Shown here piece after piece: positions 16,689-25,318 of a stretch of DNA of 64,000 bases. Below the pieces are notes generated by a model. That model was not told the DNA's origin and made no database searches. It was given only the letters and a program-made list of their open reading frames with translations. Source of the stretch: Dongia_A sp035695765 (lineage in GTDB: Bacteria > Pseudomonadota > Alphaproteobacteria > Dongiales > Dongiaceae). Position 1 is the stretch's first letter. Each line of letters begins with the position of its first letter. Where the stretch lies: NCBI GenBank assembly GCA_035695765.1, contig DASRRI010000085.1, positions 1-64,000 on the forward strand, read 5' to 3'. Both the position numbers and the translations under genes were made by a program.

Positions 16689-17405
16689 TTAAGCGCTGAC
16701 GCCTTCCTTCTTGGCGCCGTTGCGGGCTTCTTCGGGGTCGCGCAGGACATAGCCGCGGCCCCAGACCGTCTCGATGTAGTTCTCGCCGCCGGTGGCGTTG
16801 CTGAGCTTCTTGCGCAGCTTGCACACGAAGACGTCGATGATCTTCAGCTCCGGCTCGTCCATCCCGCCATAGAGATGGTTGAGGAACATTTCCTTGGTCA
16901 GGGTCGTGCCCTTGCGCAGGGAAAGGAGCTCGAGAATTCCGTATTCCTTGCCGGTCAGGTGCAGCGGCTGGCTCTCGACCTCCACCGTCCGGGTGTCGAG
17001 ATTGACGGTCAGCTTGCCGGTCTTGATCACCGATTCCGAATGGCCCTTGGAGCGGCGCACGATCGCCTGGATGCGCGCCAGCAATTCGCGGCGGTCGAAC
17101 GGCTTGGTCAGGTAATCGTCGGCGCCGAAGCCGAGGCCCTTGATCTTGTTGTCGAGTTCGGACAGGCCGGAGAGGATCAGGATCGGCGTATTAACGCGCG
17201 ACGAGCGCAGCCGCCTCAGGACCTCGTAGCCGTCGATGTCCGGCAACATCAGGTCAAGGATGATGATGTCATAATCGTAAAGCTTGCCGATCTCCAGACC
17301 GTCCTCGCCGAGGTCGGTCGTGTCGACAATGTATCCTTCAGACTTAAGTATCAGCTCGATGCTTTGGGCGGTGTTGGCATCGTCTTCAACTAGCAACACT
17401 CGCAT
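16689..17405 (-). CDS. ctrA: Cell-cycle response regulator CtrA
   Basis: 238-residue OmpR-type regulator. The receiver has EDD (residues 7-9), phospho-Asp in DIIILDLMLPDIDGYEV and Lys in DYLTKPFDRREL. The winged-helix domain includes LTGKEYGILELLSLRKGTTLTKEMFLNHLYGG and the nearly invariant CtrA signature KIIDVFVCKLRKKLSNATGGENYIETVWGRGY. It binds TTAA-N7-TTAA boxes and controls motility and cell-cycle genes. It is divergent from fliI with about 290 bp between starts. That gap contains a perfect CtrA box near fliI and TTAAC half-sites near ctrA, so autoregulation is plausible. Confidence 0.97.
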   Translation of the reverse strand: MRVLLVEDDANTAQSIELILKSEGYIVDTTDLGEDGLEIGKLYDYDIIILDLMLPDIDGYEVLRRLRSSRVNTPILILSGLSELDNKIKGLGFGADDYLTKPFDRRELLARIQAIVRRSKGHSESVIKTGKLTVNLDTRTVEVESQPLHLTGKEYGILELLSLRKGTTLTKEMFLNHLYGGMDEPELKIIDVFVCKLRKKLSNATGGENYIETVWGRGYVLRDPEEARNGAKKEGVSA

Positions 17406-17619
17406 GGCCCACTCCCCAGCGATGGCTCAGGACGATATTAATACAGATAAATGTTAACCATTTATCCCCAGGAATGTAAAGCAATGATCGAGGAAAACCG
17501 CATATTTCCTCGGACCTAGGCCGAACTATCCACAGACCAGGCAATTCGGCCTCTCCCCACCTTTCGGTGGTTAACTCATTGATAGTTCGCTGAGAATTTG
17601 TGCCCGCCTGGACTTAACT

Positions 17620-17635
17620 TTAACTGCCGGTTAAC
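17620..17635 (+). promoter_or_regulatory. CtrA box upstream of fliI-fliJ
   Basis: TTAA-CTGCCGG-TTAAC is a perfect TTAA-N7-TTAAC CtrA site, 64 bp before the fliI start. A further TTAA lies at 17614. Single TTAAC half-sites at 17454 and 17571 lie toward ctrA. The rest of 17406-17698 shows no gene. Confidence 0.8.
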
Positions 17636-17698
17636 GACGTTTGGCTAGAGTCGGGCCCGAGGGCCACACGTGTTTGGGCAACTTGGGCAATTTGGGGC

Positions 17699-19090
17699 AT
17701 GGCGTACGCGCTGGCGATCGACGACATCCTGGACGATATCGAACGAATTCCAGACCGACGCGTCTATGGCCGCGTCGCGGCCATCCTCGGCATGCTGGTG
17801 GAGATTGCCGGCATAGATGGCTCGCTCGCCATCGGCGCCCGCTGTGACCTGCTCGACCGCAACAACCGCCGTATCGGCTGCGAAGTCGTCGGTTTCCGCA
17901 ACGGCCGCGCCCTGGCGCTGGCCTTCGGCGCGCTGGAAGGCGTCGGGCTCGGCAGCAAGGCGATCGTGGTGGAGAGCGATCCCGTGGTGCGGCCCACCCG
18001 CGCCTGGCTCGGCCGCGTGGTGAACGCGATGGGCGAGCCGATCGACGGCAAGGGGCCGTTGCCGACCGGCAAGATCCCGATGCGCATCCGCAACGTCCCG
18101 CCGCCGGCCCATGCCCGCGCCCGGGTCGGGGCAAAGATCGATCTCGGCGTGCGCGCCATCAATGCGTTCGCAACTTGTTGCCGCGGGCAGCGCATGGGCA
18201 TCTTCGCCGCCTCGGGCGTCGGCAAGTCGGTGCTGCTGTCGATGATGGCGCGCTACGCGTCGCTCGACATCAACGTGATCGGCCTGATCGGCGAGCGCGG
18301 CCGCGAAGTACAGGAATTCATCGCCGACGAGCTTGGGCCCGAAGGCCTGGCGCGCAGCGTCATCGTGGTGGCGACCTCGGATGAATCGCCGCTGATGCGC
18401 CGGCAGGCGGCGCAGATGACCATGGCGGTCGCCGAATATTTCCGCGACCAAGGCGAGGACGTGCTCTGCATGATGGACAGCGTCACGCGCTTCGCGATGG
18501 CGATGCGCGAGATCGGCCTGTCGGTGGGCGAGCCGCCCGCCAGCAAGGGCTACACCCCTTCGACCTTCGCGGAGCTGCCGCGCCTGCTGGAGCGCGCGGG
18601 ACCTGGCGTTGTCGGGTCGGGCAGCATCACAGGCCTCTTCACCGTGCTGGTCGAAGGCGACGATCACAACGAGCCGGTCGCTGACGCGGTGCGCGGCATC
18701 CTCGACGGTCATATCGTGCTGGAGCGCAGCATTGCGGAGCGCGGCCGCTATCCGGCGGTCAATGTGCTGCGCTCGCTGTCGCGCACCATGCCGAACTGCA
18801 ACACCGATGCCGAGACCGAGATCGTGCGCCGCGCGCGCCAGCATCTGTCGGTCTACGAAGATATGGCGGAGCTGATCCGCCTCGGCGCCTATCGCAAGGG
18901 GACGGATCCCGCGGTCGATGAAGCGATCCGGCTGTTCGGACCAATCGAAGGGTTCCTCGGCCAGAAGCGGGCCGAGAAAACGGACATCAAGACCGGCTAT
19001 TCGCTGCTCGCCGACATCGTCGGTCTGCCGCATCCTGATGCCGAGCCGCCGGCCAAGGTCGGCAAGGTCGGGGCCAAGGTGATCTCGTGA
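17699..19090 (+). CDS. fliI: Flagellum-specific ATPase FliI
   Basis: 463 residues; the hexameric F1-like ATPase that energises the flagellar type III export apparatus. Walker A is in GIFAASGVGKSVLL near residue 168. Also present are LIGERGREVQEF, the Walker B region DVLCMMDSVTRFAMA, and the family signature PPASKGYTPSTFAELPRLLERAG. The ATG at 17699 follows a G-rich but poor Shine-Dalgarno sequence. It overlaps fliJ by four bases. The CtrA box upstream puts it in the CtrA regulon. It is separated from the main flagellar operons by the ABC-transporter block. Confidence 0.97.
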   Translation: MAYALAIDDILDDIERIPDRRVYGRVAAILGMLVEIAGIDGSLAIGARCDLLDRNNRRIGCEVVGFRNGRALALAFGALEGVGLGSKAIVVESDPVVRPTRAWLGRVVNAMGEPIDGKGPLPTGKIPMRIRNVPPPAHARARVGAKIDLGVRAINAFATCCRGQRMGIFAASGVGKSVLLSMMARYASLDINVIGLIGERGREVQEFIADELGPEGLARSVIVVATSDESPLMRRQAAQMTMAVAEYFRDQGEDVLCMMDSVTRFAMAMREIGLSVGEPPASKGYTPSTFAELPRLLERAGPGVVGSGSITGLFTVLVEGDDHNEPVADAVRGILDGHIVLERSIAERGRYPAVNVLRSLSRTMPNCNTDAETEIVRRARQHLSVYEDMAELIRLGAYRKGTDPAVDEAIRLFGPIEGFLGQKRAEKTDIKTGYSLLADIVGLPHPDAEPPAKVGKVGAKVIS

Positions 19091-19500
19091 GCGGGCTCGA
19101 TCAATTGATGCGCCTGCAGCGCTGGACGCTGGATGAGAAGCGCCGGCAGGCAAGCGATCTCGAGCTGCTGATCGAGCGGCTGATGCAGGACATCACCAAG
19201 CTCGACGAGGCGGTCGAGCGCGAGATCGAAGCCTCGCGCGCCAACGTCGAGCTGCAGCGCATGCTGCCTGGTTACCGCCACGCCATGAAGGGCCGCCGCG
19301 AACGGCTGGACAAGTCGCTGGTCGATCTGCGCGGCGAACTCGACAAGCTGCGCGAACAGATCAGCGCGGCCTTCTCGGAGCTGAAGAAGACCGAGCAGAC
19401 CGTCAAGAACCGCCAGCAACGCCAGCGCCTCGCGGAACGCCGCAAGGACCAGGCGATCAGCGACGAGATCGGCCTGCAGCTGCACCGGCGCAAGGGATAA
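19087..19500 (+). CDS. fliJ: Flagellar export chaperone FliJ
   Basis: 137 residues, almost entirely coiled coil with alternating acidic and basic residues (LELLIERLMQDITKLDEAVEREIEASRANVEL..., LRGELDKLREQISAAFSEL). This is typical of FliJ, the central stalk of the FliI ring. GTG start overlapping the fliI stop (GTGA). Its last 56 bases before the stop region (19441-19496) recur at 23835-23890 with six differences, marking a duplication boundary. Confidence 0.92.
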   Translation: MSGLDQLMRLQRWTLDEKRRQASDLELLIERLMQDITKLDEAVEREIEASRANVELQRMLPGYRHAMKGRRERLDKSLVDLRGELDKLREQISAAFSELKKTEQTVKNRQQRQRLAERRKDQAISDEIGLQLHRRKG

Positions 19501-19532
19501 GCCGCCGGCTGTCCGTCAGGCGCAGCTCGCCG

Positions 19533-20362
<830 letters not shown>

Positions 20363-20366
<4 letters not shown>

Positions 20367-21496
20367 CGTTCTGCTGTCACCCGGCGGCGGATCATGTTGT
20401 TGAAGAGGACGGCGACGAGCAGCATGGCACCGAGAAAGACCCGGAACCAATCGTTGGGCGCGCCGGTGAAGAGGATACCCTGCTGAACGACTCCGAAGAT
20501 CAAAGCACCGAAGCAGGCGCCGACAATCGAGCCGTACCCGCCGGTCAACAGGCACCCGCCGATAACCGCGGCGATGATCGCCTCGAACTCCTTGAGCAGG
20601 CCGCGATCGGACGCGGCGGAGCCGAACTCGAATACCTGGCACGCGGCATAGACGGTCGCGCAGAAGGCGGTGAACATGAACAGGGCGATCTTCACTCGGT
20701 TGACCGGGACACCGACATTGCGCGCCGCATTGGCGTCTCCGCCGGAGCCGAAGATCCAGTTGCCGAGCGTGGTCCTGGTGAGGATGACATGCGCGATGGC
20801 AGCGAGGCCCAAGGCCCAGATGATTACCATGGGTATGCCCTTGACGCTCGGCTCACCATTTGGGAGCTGCGCAATCAGATCGTGATTGGCGAGCCAGACA
20901 AAAAGGCCATTTCCAATGGTGCCGGCGAACAGCCAGGAGACGAAGCTGTCACCCGCCGCTTCCTTGACGCCGGCCACGATGGTGCGATTGGAGAAGAGGA
21001 TCGACAAGGCGATGGTCAGGCCGCGGAGGATATAGAGCGAGGCGAGTGTTACGATGAAGGACGGCAGCTTGGTGCGGACGGTGATCAGGCCGTTGAGGAA
21101 ACCGATCGCGAGCGCTCCACCGAAGGCGAAGAGCACGCTGACCTCGATCGGCCAGTGGAAATAGACCGTCGGCAGGGCGATCATCATTCCGGCAAACCCG
21201 ATCATCGAGCCCACCGAGAGATCGAACTCGCCGCCGACCATCAGGAGCGCGGCGCCGGTCGCGACGATGATGAGCTGAGCGCTCACCGTGGACCAGCTCA
21301 GCACGCCGTCGGCGGCGAACATCCCGGTACCGTTGGCGACAGTCCCGAAGAAGACGAAGACCAGGACCACGCCGGCGAAAGCGCCGAGGGCTGGACGCGC
21401 CATGATGCGGTGGACGGCCGACTGACGGGCTAGTCGTTCATCGCCGATGGTGGCGGTGGTCGGCCGGGCGGTGGTGGTTACGGGCTGCTCAGCCAT
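20363..21496 (-). CDS. Sugar ABC transporter permease (RbsC/FrcC family)
   Basis: 377 residues with about nine or ten hydrophobic segments. Family features include GGEFDLSVGSMIGFAGM near residue 110, LPSFIVTLASLYILRGLTIA near 165, and the coupling-loop region AARNVGVPVNRVKIALFMFTAFCA near 255. The C-terminal GGYGSIVGACFGALIFGVVQQGIL lies near 325. A 30-residue polar N-terminus precedes the first helix. It forms the membrane channel with the neighbouring ATPase and solute-binding protein. A stable hairpin separates it from the SBP gene. Confidence 0.93.
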
Positions 21497-21555
21497 CTTC
21501 GTTCATAATCTTGCGTGCATGACGGGCGCCGGAAGCGTCCATCCGGTTGTCGCGG

Positions 21556-21583
21556 TCGCCGGCGGGAAGTGTCCCGCCGGCGA
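21556..21583 (-). terminator. Stable hairpin between the solute-binding protein and permease genes
   Basis: TCGCCGGCGGG and CCCGCCGGCGA form a perfect 11-bp stem with a 6-nt loop, starting just past the SBP stop on the minus strand. No U-tract is present. This position is typical of elements that stabilise SBP mRNA or partially terminate, giving more binding protein than permease. Confidence 0.6.
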
Positions 21584-21590
21584 CAGTCGC

Positions 21591-22547
21591 CTAGCGATAC
21601 TCGCCGGCGAGCTTCTCGACCATGGCGATGTTGGCCTTGGTCACGAAGCCCGGGCCAGTATTGATGTTGCTCGCCGGCATCACGCCGTAGCGCGCGTATT
21701 CGGTGAGCAGAACCACCGGCAGGTAGCCCTGCAGATAAGGCTGCTGGTCAATGGCGGCTTCCATGATGCCATCCTTGATCGCCTGCGAGATGTCGGTGTC
21801 GAGATCAAAGCTGATGAAGCTCTTGTACTTGCTGGCGGAGGATGTGTCGCGCAGCAGCTTGATCACCGGATCGGCCGAATTTGGGCCGAGCGTCAGGATG
21901 CCATCAGTATCGGGATGGGCGGAGAGGTAGGCCTTCACCCGGTTATAGACGTCGGTCGGGTCCATGCCGGAATCGAGCATCTGGTCGCCGAGTTCGACGC
22001 CGAGCGCGTCGGCATAGCCCTGGCAGCGCTCAACCGAGGCCGTGTTGGTGATGTAATGGTTGACGCACAGGAAATGCGTCACTCCGGCCGCCTTTCCCCG
22101 CTCGCCGGCGCCCTTGCCGGCGTCATATTCGGGCTGGCCGATATGCATCAGCGCGCCGAGCTTCTTCGACTCATCAGCGGTGCCGGAATTGACTGTGATG
22201 ACTGGGATGCCCTTGGCAATGGCTGCCTTGAGCGGACCCTCGAGCACATTGTAGTCGGCGATGGTGCTGATGATGCCGGTGGGATTGGAGGCCGTCGCCT
22301 GCTCGATGATGCGCGCCATATCGGCGATGTCACCGGTCGACGGGTTGCGATACTCGACTTTGACGCCGAGATCGTGCTCGGCATTCTTGAGGGCGTTCTT
22401 GATGGTGTTCCACCACGAGTCCGAATCCGGCGCGTGGCTGACGAAGACATAACGCTCACCCTCGGCGTTGGCACTCGGGGCTTGGCCGGCAAGCGGCAGG
22501 ACCAATGCCGCCGCAAGCAAGGCCATTCGAACGATTGCTATTTTCAC
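21591..22547 (-). CDS. Periplasmic sugar-binding protein of an ABC transporter
   Basis: 318 residues; periplasmic-binding-protein type 1 fold (RbsB/FrcB class). Signal peptide VKIAIVRMALLAAALVLPLAGQAPSANAEG, then RYVFVSHAPDSDSWWNTIKNAL with the aromatic pair common in the sugar cleft. GIISTIADYNVLEGPLKAAIAKGIPVITVNSG and a long run through FISFDLDTDISQAIKDGIMEAAIDQQPYLQGYLPV follow. The GTG start at 22547 has GGGAGGAC upstream, a very good ribosome-binding site; a start 27 bases earlier is less likely. It is the first gene of the transporter operon. Substrate not assigned. Confidence 0.92.
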   Translation of the reverse strand: MKIAIVRMALLAAALVLPLAGQAPSANAEGERYVFVSHAPDSDSWWNTIKNALKNAEHDLGVKVEYRNPSTGDIADMARIIEQATASNPTGIISTIADYNVLEGPLKAAIAKGIPVITVNSGTADESKKLGALMHIGQPEYDAGKGAGERGKAAGVTHFLCVNHYITNTASVERCQGYADALGVELGDQMLDSGMDPTDVYNRVKAYLSAHPDTDGILTLGPNSADPVIKLLRDTSSASKYKSFISFDLDTDISQAIKDGIMEAAIDQQPYLQGYLPVVLLTEYARYGVMPASNINTGPGFVTKANIAMVEKLAGEYR

Positions 22548-22769
22548 TTTGTTGTCCTCCCGTCTCAGGCACACCGACCATCACCCTGATGGCCGGGACA
22601 TTCTCGCGCAAACGTTTCAGCGCGCCGTGTACGCGGGCACGGTGCGCTGCCGTCGCCCGGCAACTCCGGTTCTCTTGTTCGTGCATGACGAAGGCTCTCG
22701 CCGATTTTGCAGGCGTTTCACCTTTCCTCCCAATGGCGCAGAATGTTTTGCGCCTACTTTTCTCATTAT

Positions 22770-22785
22770 TGGAATATATATTCCA
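22770..22785. promoter_or_regulatory. Palindrome upstream of the sugar transporter operon, candidate IclR-type operator
   Basis: TGGAATATATATTCCA is a perfect 16-bp palindrome, about 220 bp before the SBP start. It resembles the IclR-family operator pattern TGGAAAT-N-ATTTCCA (from memory). No regulator gene lies beside it. Otherwise 22548-22862 holds no supported gene. Confidence 0.4.
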
Positions 22786-22862
22786 CCGGCTCCAGTTTAA
22801 GTCAATATGGCTCCGGAGATGGGCGATCATGCCGGTAGAAGGGTCGACGAAGCTCGAGCGCC

Positions 22863-23018
22863 TCACCGTACCCGATATTTGCTCGCGTAGTGCGTGCGCA
22901 GGATCTTGCGGACTTGTTCCGCGACGCGCTTGTTGCCGGTTGGTGCCGGCTTGCTGCGGCGCTGTTGCGGCTTCAGTTGGTCCGATTCGGCACGCTGTTT
23001 TCCGACCTTGCGCGTCAT
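22863..23018 (-). CDS. Possible small basic protein
   Basis: A 51-codon frame beginning with ATG at 23018, rich in Lys, Arg and Gln (TRKVGKQRAESDQLKPQQRR) and ending in a basic helix-like stretch (NKRVAEQVRKILRTHYASKYRVR). There is no convincing Shine-Dalgarno sequence and I recognise no family. It lies between the SAM-hydroxide adenosyltransferase and the transporter promoter. The amino-acid pattern looks protein-like rather than random, but this is a weak call. Confidence 0.3.
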   Translation of the reverse strand: MTRKVGKQRAESDQLKPQQRRSKPAPTGNKRVAEQVRKILRTHYASKYRVR

Positions 23019-23049
23019 GGTGCAAAGGTGTGCCGCTGTGCCGGCTCGT

Positions 23050-23778
23050 TCAAGAGATGATCTTGACCGGACTGCCGATCGAAAGACCCAGCACTCGTTC
23101 AGCGCGCCCCTGATTGACGGCGATTTCGGCAAGCCCGTTGGAGTTCTCATACCAGAACGCCGCGCCCGGTGGCAGATCGCTGAAGGTCCGCGCGCGCTCC
23201 AATATCCGGCCCGCCACGAGAAGCCGCCCATCGGCCGGCAGCGAGGCGGCCCTCACTCCGGTTATGGCATTGCCGTAGTGGTCGACATAGACGATCTCGG
23301 CGAGGTTGTCGGGCCAGTCGGGCCGTCGATCCGCGGTATCGGTGCGTGGCCGGCCGGGTGGCGGCTCGCCGCGTGCCAACATGCCGGCCACCGGCGCAAA
23401 TAGGTCGCGGCCGTGAAAGCTCGCGGACAGGCGGTCCGGCTTCCATGTGATGTCCCAGCTCAGTGCTTTGCTTGCGCGGCGCTGCACCAGCTCGAACAGG
23501 CCGTTGCCCGGGCCGACATACCACCGGCCGTCGGCTTCGACGACAATCGATGGCCGCTCTCCGCCGACGCCGGGGTCGACAATGCAGAGAAAGACGGTTC
23601 CGGCAAGAAACCATTCGCAATAAGCGGCCAGTAGGTAGGCGGATGCCTTGGGGTTGCCGACCGGCGCGTCCGCGAACAGGTCGATGACGGGCACGGCCGG
23701 CGCGGCTGCATGAAGCACCGCCTTCACCTGCCCGGTATAGGGGCCGTGCAGCCCGAAATCCGTGAACAGCACGATCAT
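23050..23778 (-). CDS. SAM-hydroxide adenosyltransferase (DUF62 family)
   Basis: 242 residues of the SAM chlorinase/fluorinase/hydroxide adenosyltransferase family, which hydrolyses S-adenosylmethionine to adenosine and methionine. The N-terminal IVLFTDFGLHGPYTGQV carries the conserved Asp; VIDLFADAPVG, FLCIVDPGVGGERP and VGPGNGLFELV follow. The C-terminal domain has IVYVDHYGNAITGV and AFWYENSNGLAEIAVNQGRAERVLGLSIGSPV. The conserved D-H/R pattern fits hydrolase rather than halogenase members. The start at 23778 removes 12 upstream residues not expected in the family. It is separate from the transporter operon. Confidence 0.9.
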   Translation of the reverse strand: MIVLFTDFGLHGPYTGQVKAVLHAAAPAVPVIDLFADAPVGNPKASAYLLAAYCEWFLAGTVFLCIVDPGVGGERPSIVVEADGRWYVGPGNGLFELVQRRASKALSWDITWKPDRLSASFHGRDLFAPVAGMLARGEPPPGRPRTDTADRRPDWPDNLAEIVYVDHYGNAITGVRAASLPADGRLLVAGRILERARTFSDLPPGAAFWYENSNGLAEIAVNQGRAERVLGLSIGSPVKIIS

Positions 23779-23834
23779 GCGGTCAGCATGCCTCAGCACA
23801 GCTGCGGCTTGCAACGACGGTGCGGCTCGAGCTC

Positions 23835-23890
23835 GGCAAGGACCAGGCGATCAACGACGAGATCGGGTTGCAGCTGCTCCGGCGGAAGGG
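23835..23890 (+). pseudogene. Relic of the 3' end of fliJ
   Basis: These 56 bases match 19441-19496 inside fliJ at 50 positions. In the same reading sense they give GKDQAINDEIGLQLLRRKG against RKDQAISDEIGLQLHRRKG at the FliJ C-terminus. A weaker match continues upstream to about 23812. There is no start codon, upstream coiled-coil sequence or stop at the matching place. It is a direct repeat of the true fliJ end 4.4 kb away. The rest of 23779-24053 shows no gene. Confidence 0.8.
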
Positions 23891-24053
23891 CTGCGGCCTT
23901 GGACGCCATTGCCTCGGTAAAGACCACATGGAGCACCGGGTCACACAGGGTTGTTCATTTCACAGCTGCGTGACTATCGCAGTCCTGTGCTGACATAGCG
24001 AGATCGCAGTCATTAAATGAGTGACTACGGTCGAATCTCGAAAGTTCTTTGCC

Positions 24054-24548
24054 ATGATCACCAGGCGATGGCTTTTGGCTGGAGGCGCCATGGCTGCGGT
24101 CACCGCGGTAGCGGCGCAGCGTTGGTGGATGCGCACGCCCCAAGCCAATGAAGTATTCGAGGTCACCCACAGCGATGACGAATGGCGCAAGCTGCTGACG
24201 CCGGAGCAATACGCCGTGCTGCGGGAAGCGGGAACCGAACCGGCCTTCAGCAGCCCGCTTCTGCATGAAGAACGGCGTGGCAATTTCGCCTGCGCCGGCT
24301 GCGACCTGGACCTGTTTTCATCGACCACCAAGTTCGACAGCGGCACTGGCTGGCCGAGTTTCTGGGCGCCGCTCGACAATGCGGTTGGCGAAACCAAGGA
24401 TACCAGCTTCTTCGTGGTCCGGACGGCCGTGCATTGCCGCCGCTGTGGCGGTCATCTCGGCCATGTTTTTGACGACGGCCCGCAACCCACTGGTCTGCGC
24501 TATTGCATGAACGGCGTTGCGCTGACCTTCAAGCCGGCAGCGGCCTGA
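24054..24548 (+). CDS. msrB: Exported peptide-methionine (R)-S-oxide reductase MsrB
   Basis: 164 residues. Begins with a twin-arginine-like leader (MITRRWLLAGGAMAAVTAVAA). MsrB motifs: FACAGCDLDLF and VHCRRCGGHLGHVFDDGP provide the four zinc cysteines, GTGWPSFWAP is the substrate loop, and RYCMNGVALTF carries the catalytic Cys. It repairs methionine-R-sulfoxide in proteins, here probably in the periplasm. The start at 24054 is chosen because it opens the leader. The following gene is msrA (15 bp gap), also exported, so they form a repair pair. Confidence 0.94.
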   Translation: MITRRWLLAGGAMAAVTAVAAQRWWMRTPQANEVFEVTHSDDEWRKLLTPEQYAVLREAGTEPAFSSPLLHEERRGNFACAGCDLDLFSSTTKFDSGTGWPSFWAPLDNAVGETKDTSFFVVRTAVHCRRCGGHLGHVFDDGPQPTGLRYCMNGVALTFKPAAA

Positions 24549-24563
24549 ACCCGGAGACAAGCG

Positions 24564-25298
24564 ATGTCACGATCGAATGAGCAAATGTTTCGGCGCATCG
24601 CGCCGTTCGCCGGCATCGCTGCTGTCATCCTGCTGTTCGCGCTGGCGCCGTGGGTGAATCGTTCAGCCGCCGAGGATGCGCAGGTGATACCGGCACCGAC
24701 CGTCGATGAGCAGCCCACACAATCGGCCTCCGAGGTGGCTGTGCTGGCGGGCGGATGCTTCTGGGGCGTGCAGGGCGTGTTCCAGCATGTCGAAGGAGTG
24801 ACGCGTGCAGTGTCAGGCTATGCAGGCGGCGAAGCAAGCACCGCGCATTACGAGATCGTCAGCAGCGACACGACCGGTCACGCGGAATCCGTTCAGATCA
24901 CCTTTGATCCGAGCAAGATCAGTTACGGCAAGATCCTGCAGATATATTTCTCGGTCGCCCATGATCCGACCCAGCTCAACCACCAGGGTCCGGATACCGG
25001 CACACAATATCGCTCGACGATCTTTCCAATGAATGACGGGCAGGCACGGGTTGCCAAATCCTACATCAATCAACTCAATGCTGCGCACATCTACCGCGAC
25101 GAGATCGTCACGACGCTCGAAGCCGGACGGACATTCTACCCGGCCGAGGACTATCATCAGGATTTCCTGACGTTGAACCCGAACTATCCCTACATCGTGT
25201 TCAACGATCTGCCGAAGATCGACAATCTGAAACGCCTCTTTCCGGATGTGTATCGCGAACAGCCGGTCCTGGTCATGGCAGCCAAGCCCACCAACTGA
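24564..25298 (+). CDS. msrA: Membrane-anchored or exported peptide-methionine (S)-S-oxide reductase MsrA
   Basis: 244 residues. An N-terminal hydrophobic segment (IAPFAGIAAVILLFALAPWV) and a 25-residue linker precede the MsrA domain. The catalytic motif GGCFWGVQGVFQHVEGV is near residue 63. SGYAGG, YEIVSSDTTGHAESVQI and HDPTQLNHQGPDTGTQYRS are further family signatures. It reduces methionine-S-oxides, complementing MsrB. GGAGAC precedes the ATG. Confidence 0.95.
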   Translation: MSRSNEQMFRRIAPFAGIAAVILLFALAPWVNRSAAEDAQVIPAPTVDEQPTQSASEVAVLAGGCFWGVQGVFQHVEGVTRAVSGYAGGEASTAHYEIVSSDTTGHAESVQITFDPSKISYGKILQIYFSVAHDPTQLNHQGPDTGTQYRSTIFPMNDGQARVAKSYINQLNAAHIYRDEIVTTLEAGRTFYPAEDYHQDFLTLNPNYPYIVFNDLPKIDNLKRLFPDVYREQPVLVMAAKPTN

Positions 25299-25318
25299 GC
25301 GAGGCGAGTGCAGAGCGT

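Noticed and set aside
17451..17461. CtrA site directly at the ctrA promoter
   Set aside because: Only TTAAC half-sites are present; the second TTAA is 12 bases away instead of 7, so no full box is claimed.
17645..19153. A 502-codon minus-strand frame opposite fliI
   Set aside because: Antisense of a conserved ATPase gene, with His/Arg/Ala-rich sequence and no ribosome-binding site.
20367..20642. N-terminal extension of the ABC ATPase to 369 residues
   Set aside because: The extra 92 residues are an out-of-frame reading of the permease gene. The ATPase starts at the ATG overlapping the permease stop.
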